15,192 bases of DNA, from contig DDXR01000027.1 of the NCBI GenBank assembly GCA_002347565.1, positions 42,033 through 57,224 of the forward strand, read 5' to 3'. Of the stretch, positions 14,001-15,192 are shown in pieces. The DNA comes from a bacterium UBP2_UBA2255. Lineage in GTDB: Bacteria; Edwardsbacteria; AC1; EtOH8. The position numbers were made by a program, and so were the translations under genes. A model generated the notes under the pieces. It was not told the origin of the DNA. It did no database searches and saw only the letters and a list, made by a program, of their open reading frames with translations. How positions within the stretch are numbered: position 1 is the first letter of the stretch; every line of letters begins with the position of its first letter.

Positions 14001-14903
14001 GTGAAGAAGCATGCGGCAGGGTTCGACCTGTCACTGGTGAAGATGCGCCGCGCCCGCGCGGCCGACAAGGCCACGGTGCTGGATTTCTGCCGGCACACCT
14101 TCGGCCGCTGGGGCGATTACATGCCGGAGGTCTGGGAACGATGGATCAGGGAGCGGTCCGGGCTGTTCGCAGTGGCCGAGGTGCGCGGCGTGCCCGTGGG
14201 CGTGGGCAAGATCACCGTGCAGCGGTCGGGCGAGCTGTGGCTGGAGGGCCTGCGGGTGGACCCCCACTGGCGGGGCTGCGGCGTCGGCCGGGTGATCCAG
14301 GACTGGACCTGGCGCAAGGCGATGGCGATGCGGCCGCGCTCGATCCGCTACGCCACCGGCTCGTACAACAAGATCTCCCAGCACCTGGGCCGCTCCAAGT
14401 CGATGCGGATCGTGGCCGAGTTCGACGAGTTCACCGCCCGGCCGCTGCCGGCGCGCGAGACCCAGCTGGTGTGCGCGTCCAACCGCGACCTGGAGCCGCT
14501 GCTGCAGCTGTTCGAGCGCGACGCCGCCGCCCGGCACTGGCACGGCCTGTTGCTGGAGGGTTGGGTGGCCAAGGCCTTCGACCGGGATTCGCTGGCGCGG
14601 CTGGTGCGGCAGAAGCGCGTCTATGCCTACACCGACGAACGCGGCTTGGCCGGGGCGCTGGTCTACCTCCAGTCCAAGGACAAGAAGTACTTCAACTACT
14701 GCCGGGTGGCCGCCCGAGATCGGGCGACGTTCCGGCTGGTGCTGCACGAAGGGCGGCGTCTGGCAGCGGTGCTCGGCGCGAAAAAAATGGAGATGCACCT
14801 GCCGCACGCCCTGCGGCCGCGGAGGCTGGCCGCCGGCACCGGCTGGCGCCTGGCGATGCCGATCTGGATGGTGGTGCTGGAGTGGAGGCGCGCCGCGCGG
14901 TGA
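14001..14903 (+). CDS. Large GNAT-family N-acetyltransferase (two-domain)
   Basis: A 300-residue protein with an N-terminal GNAT domain (about 14-145). It contains FGRWGDYMPEVWERWI (34-49), a pattern I associate with a GNAT group seen in archaea and bacteria, and the acetyl-CoA loop LRVDPHWRGCGVGRVIQD (84-101; RGCGVG at 91-96). Residues 150-300 form a second alpha/beta region with a LAGALVYLQSKD strand and a C-terminal WMVVLEWRR strand. It may be a degenerate second GNAT fold, but its own acetyl-CoA loop is not visible. Substrate unknown. GTG 14001 follows GAGGA by eight bases; ATG 14043 is an alternative that still keeps the GNAT domain. It lies 21 bases after glnN and its stop overlaps the uvrB start. 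Confidence 0.85.
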   Translation: MKKHAAGFDLSLVKMRRARAADKATVLDFCRHTFGRWGDYMPEVWERWIRERSGLFAVAEVRGVPVGVGKITVQRSGELWLEGLRVDPHWRGCGVGRVIQDWTWRKAMAMRPRSIRYATGSYNKISQHLGRSKSMRIVAEFDEFTARPLPARETQLVCASNRDLEPLLQLFERDAAARHWHGLLLEGWVAKAFDRDSLARLVRQKRVYAYTDERGLAGALVYLQSKDKKYFNYCRVAARDRATFRLVLHEGRRLAAVLGAKKMEMHLPHALRPRRLAAGTGWRLAMPIWMVVLEWRRAAR

Positions 14904-15192
14904 ACCGCTTCGAGCTCGTCTCCGACTACCAGCCCACCGGCGACCAGCCGCAGGCCATCGAGAAGCTGGTCGCAGGCCTGAACCGCGGCGACCGGCACCA
15001 GGTGCTGCTGGGCGTCACCGGCTCGGGCAAGACCTTCGCCATCGCCAACGTCATCGCCGCCGTCAACCGGCCGACGCTGGTGCTGTCCCATAACAAGACC
15101 CTGGCCGCCCAGCTCTACGGCGAGTTCAAGGGGTTCTTCCCCAGGAACGCCGTGGAGTTCTTCATCTCCTACTACGACTACTACCAGCCCGA
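14900..15192 (+). CDS. uvrB: UvrB, excinuclease ABC subunit B (5' part, truncated by window end)
   Basis: The first 97 residues of UvrB, the helicase-like damage-verification subunit of nucleotide excision repair, are present. The start FELVSDYQPTGDQPQAIEKL, the Walker A motif GVTGSGKT (38-45), the SHNKTLAAQLYGEFKGFFP block and the YYDYYQP sequence at the base of the beta-hairpin identify it with certainty. GTG 14900 overlaps the preceding stop as GTGA, with GGAGG eleven bases upstream. The rest of the gene lies beyond the window. Confidence 0.97.
   Translation, partial: MNRFELVSDYQPTGDQPQAIEKLVAGLNRGDRHQVLLGVTGSGKTFAIANVIAAVNRPTLVLSHNKTLAAQLYGEFKGFFPRNAVEFFISYYDYYQP

Overview
The window is a dense, GC-rich stretch of chromosome. 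Every gene I can support lies on the + strand, no gap exceeds about 100 bases, and there are no tRNA or rRNA genes, CRISPR arrays, transposases or phage genes. The gene set points to a diderm bacterium. There is a secreted beta-barrel of the DUF3078 type, which is common in Bacteroidetes-related (FCB) lineages, and a type III glutamine synthetase, also frequent there. The GC content and small intergenic palindromes would suit an uncultured high-GC FCB-like or candidate-phylum lineage, but this is inference and no marker here fixes the taxonomy.

Region 1 (1-3578) holds the tail of an unidentified protein, a small YfcE/MJ0936-type phosphodiesterase, and then larE, larB and larC. The last three are the complete biosynthetic set for the nickel-pincer nucleotide (NPN) cofactor of LarA-type racemases and epimerases. 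LarB makes the biscarboxylated pyridinium mononucleotide, LarE converts the carboxylates to thiocarboxylates, and LarC inserts nickel. No LarA-type apoenzyme is in view. LarE carries the three-cysteine pattern (CxxC plus the classical sulfur-site Cys) linked to iron-sulfur-dependent forms rather than the single sacrificial cysteine of Lactobacillus. LarC is one uninterrupted frame.

Region 2 (3579-5988) has a YitT-family membrane protein preceded by a strong hairpin and G-run element, a four-helix-bundle (S23/IVP) gene framed by short inverted repeats and visibly less GC-rich than its neighbours, and trpS.

Region 3 (6018-15192) is a tightly packed run: DUF3078 barrel, GNAT acetyltransferase, tldD, tldE, glnA (type I), glnN (type III), a larger GNAT protein, and the start of uvrB. 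Several junctions are 4-base stop/start overlaps using TTG or GTG starts, which suggests translational coupling. TldD/TldE form a zinc peptidase pair. The tandem of two unrelated-size glutamine synthetases is the most unusual metabolic arrangement here, and the type I enzyme lacks the adenylylation tyrosine. Long minus-strand open frames are codon-bias shadows of these genes.
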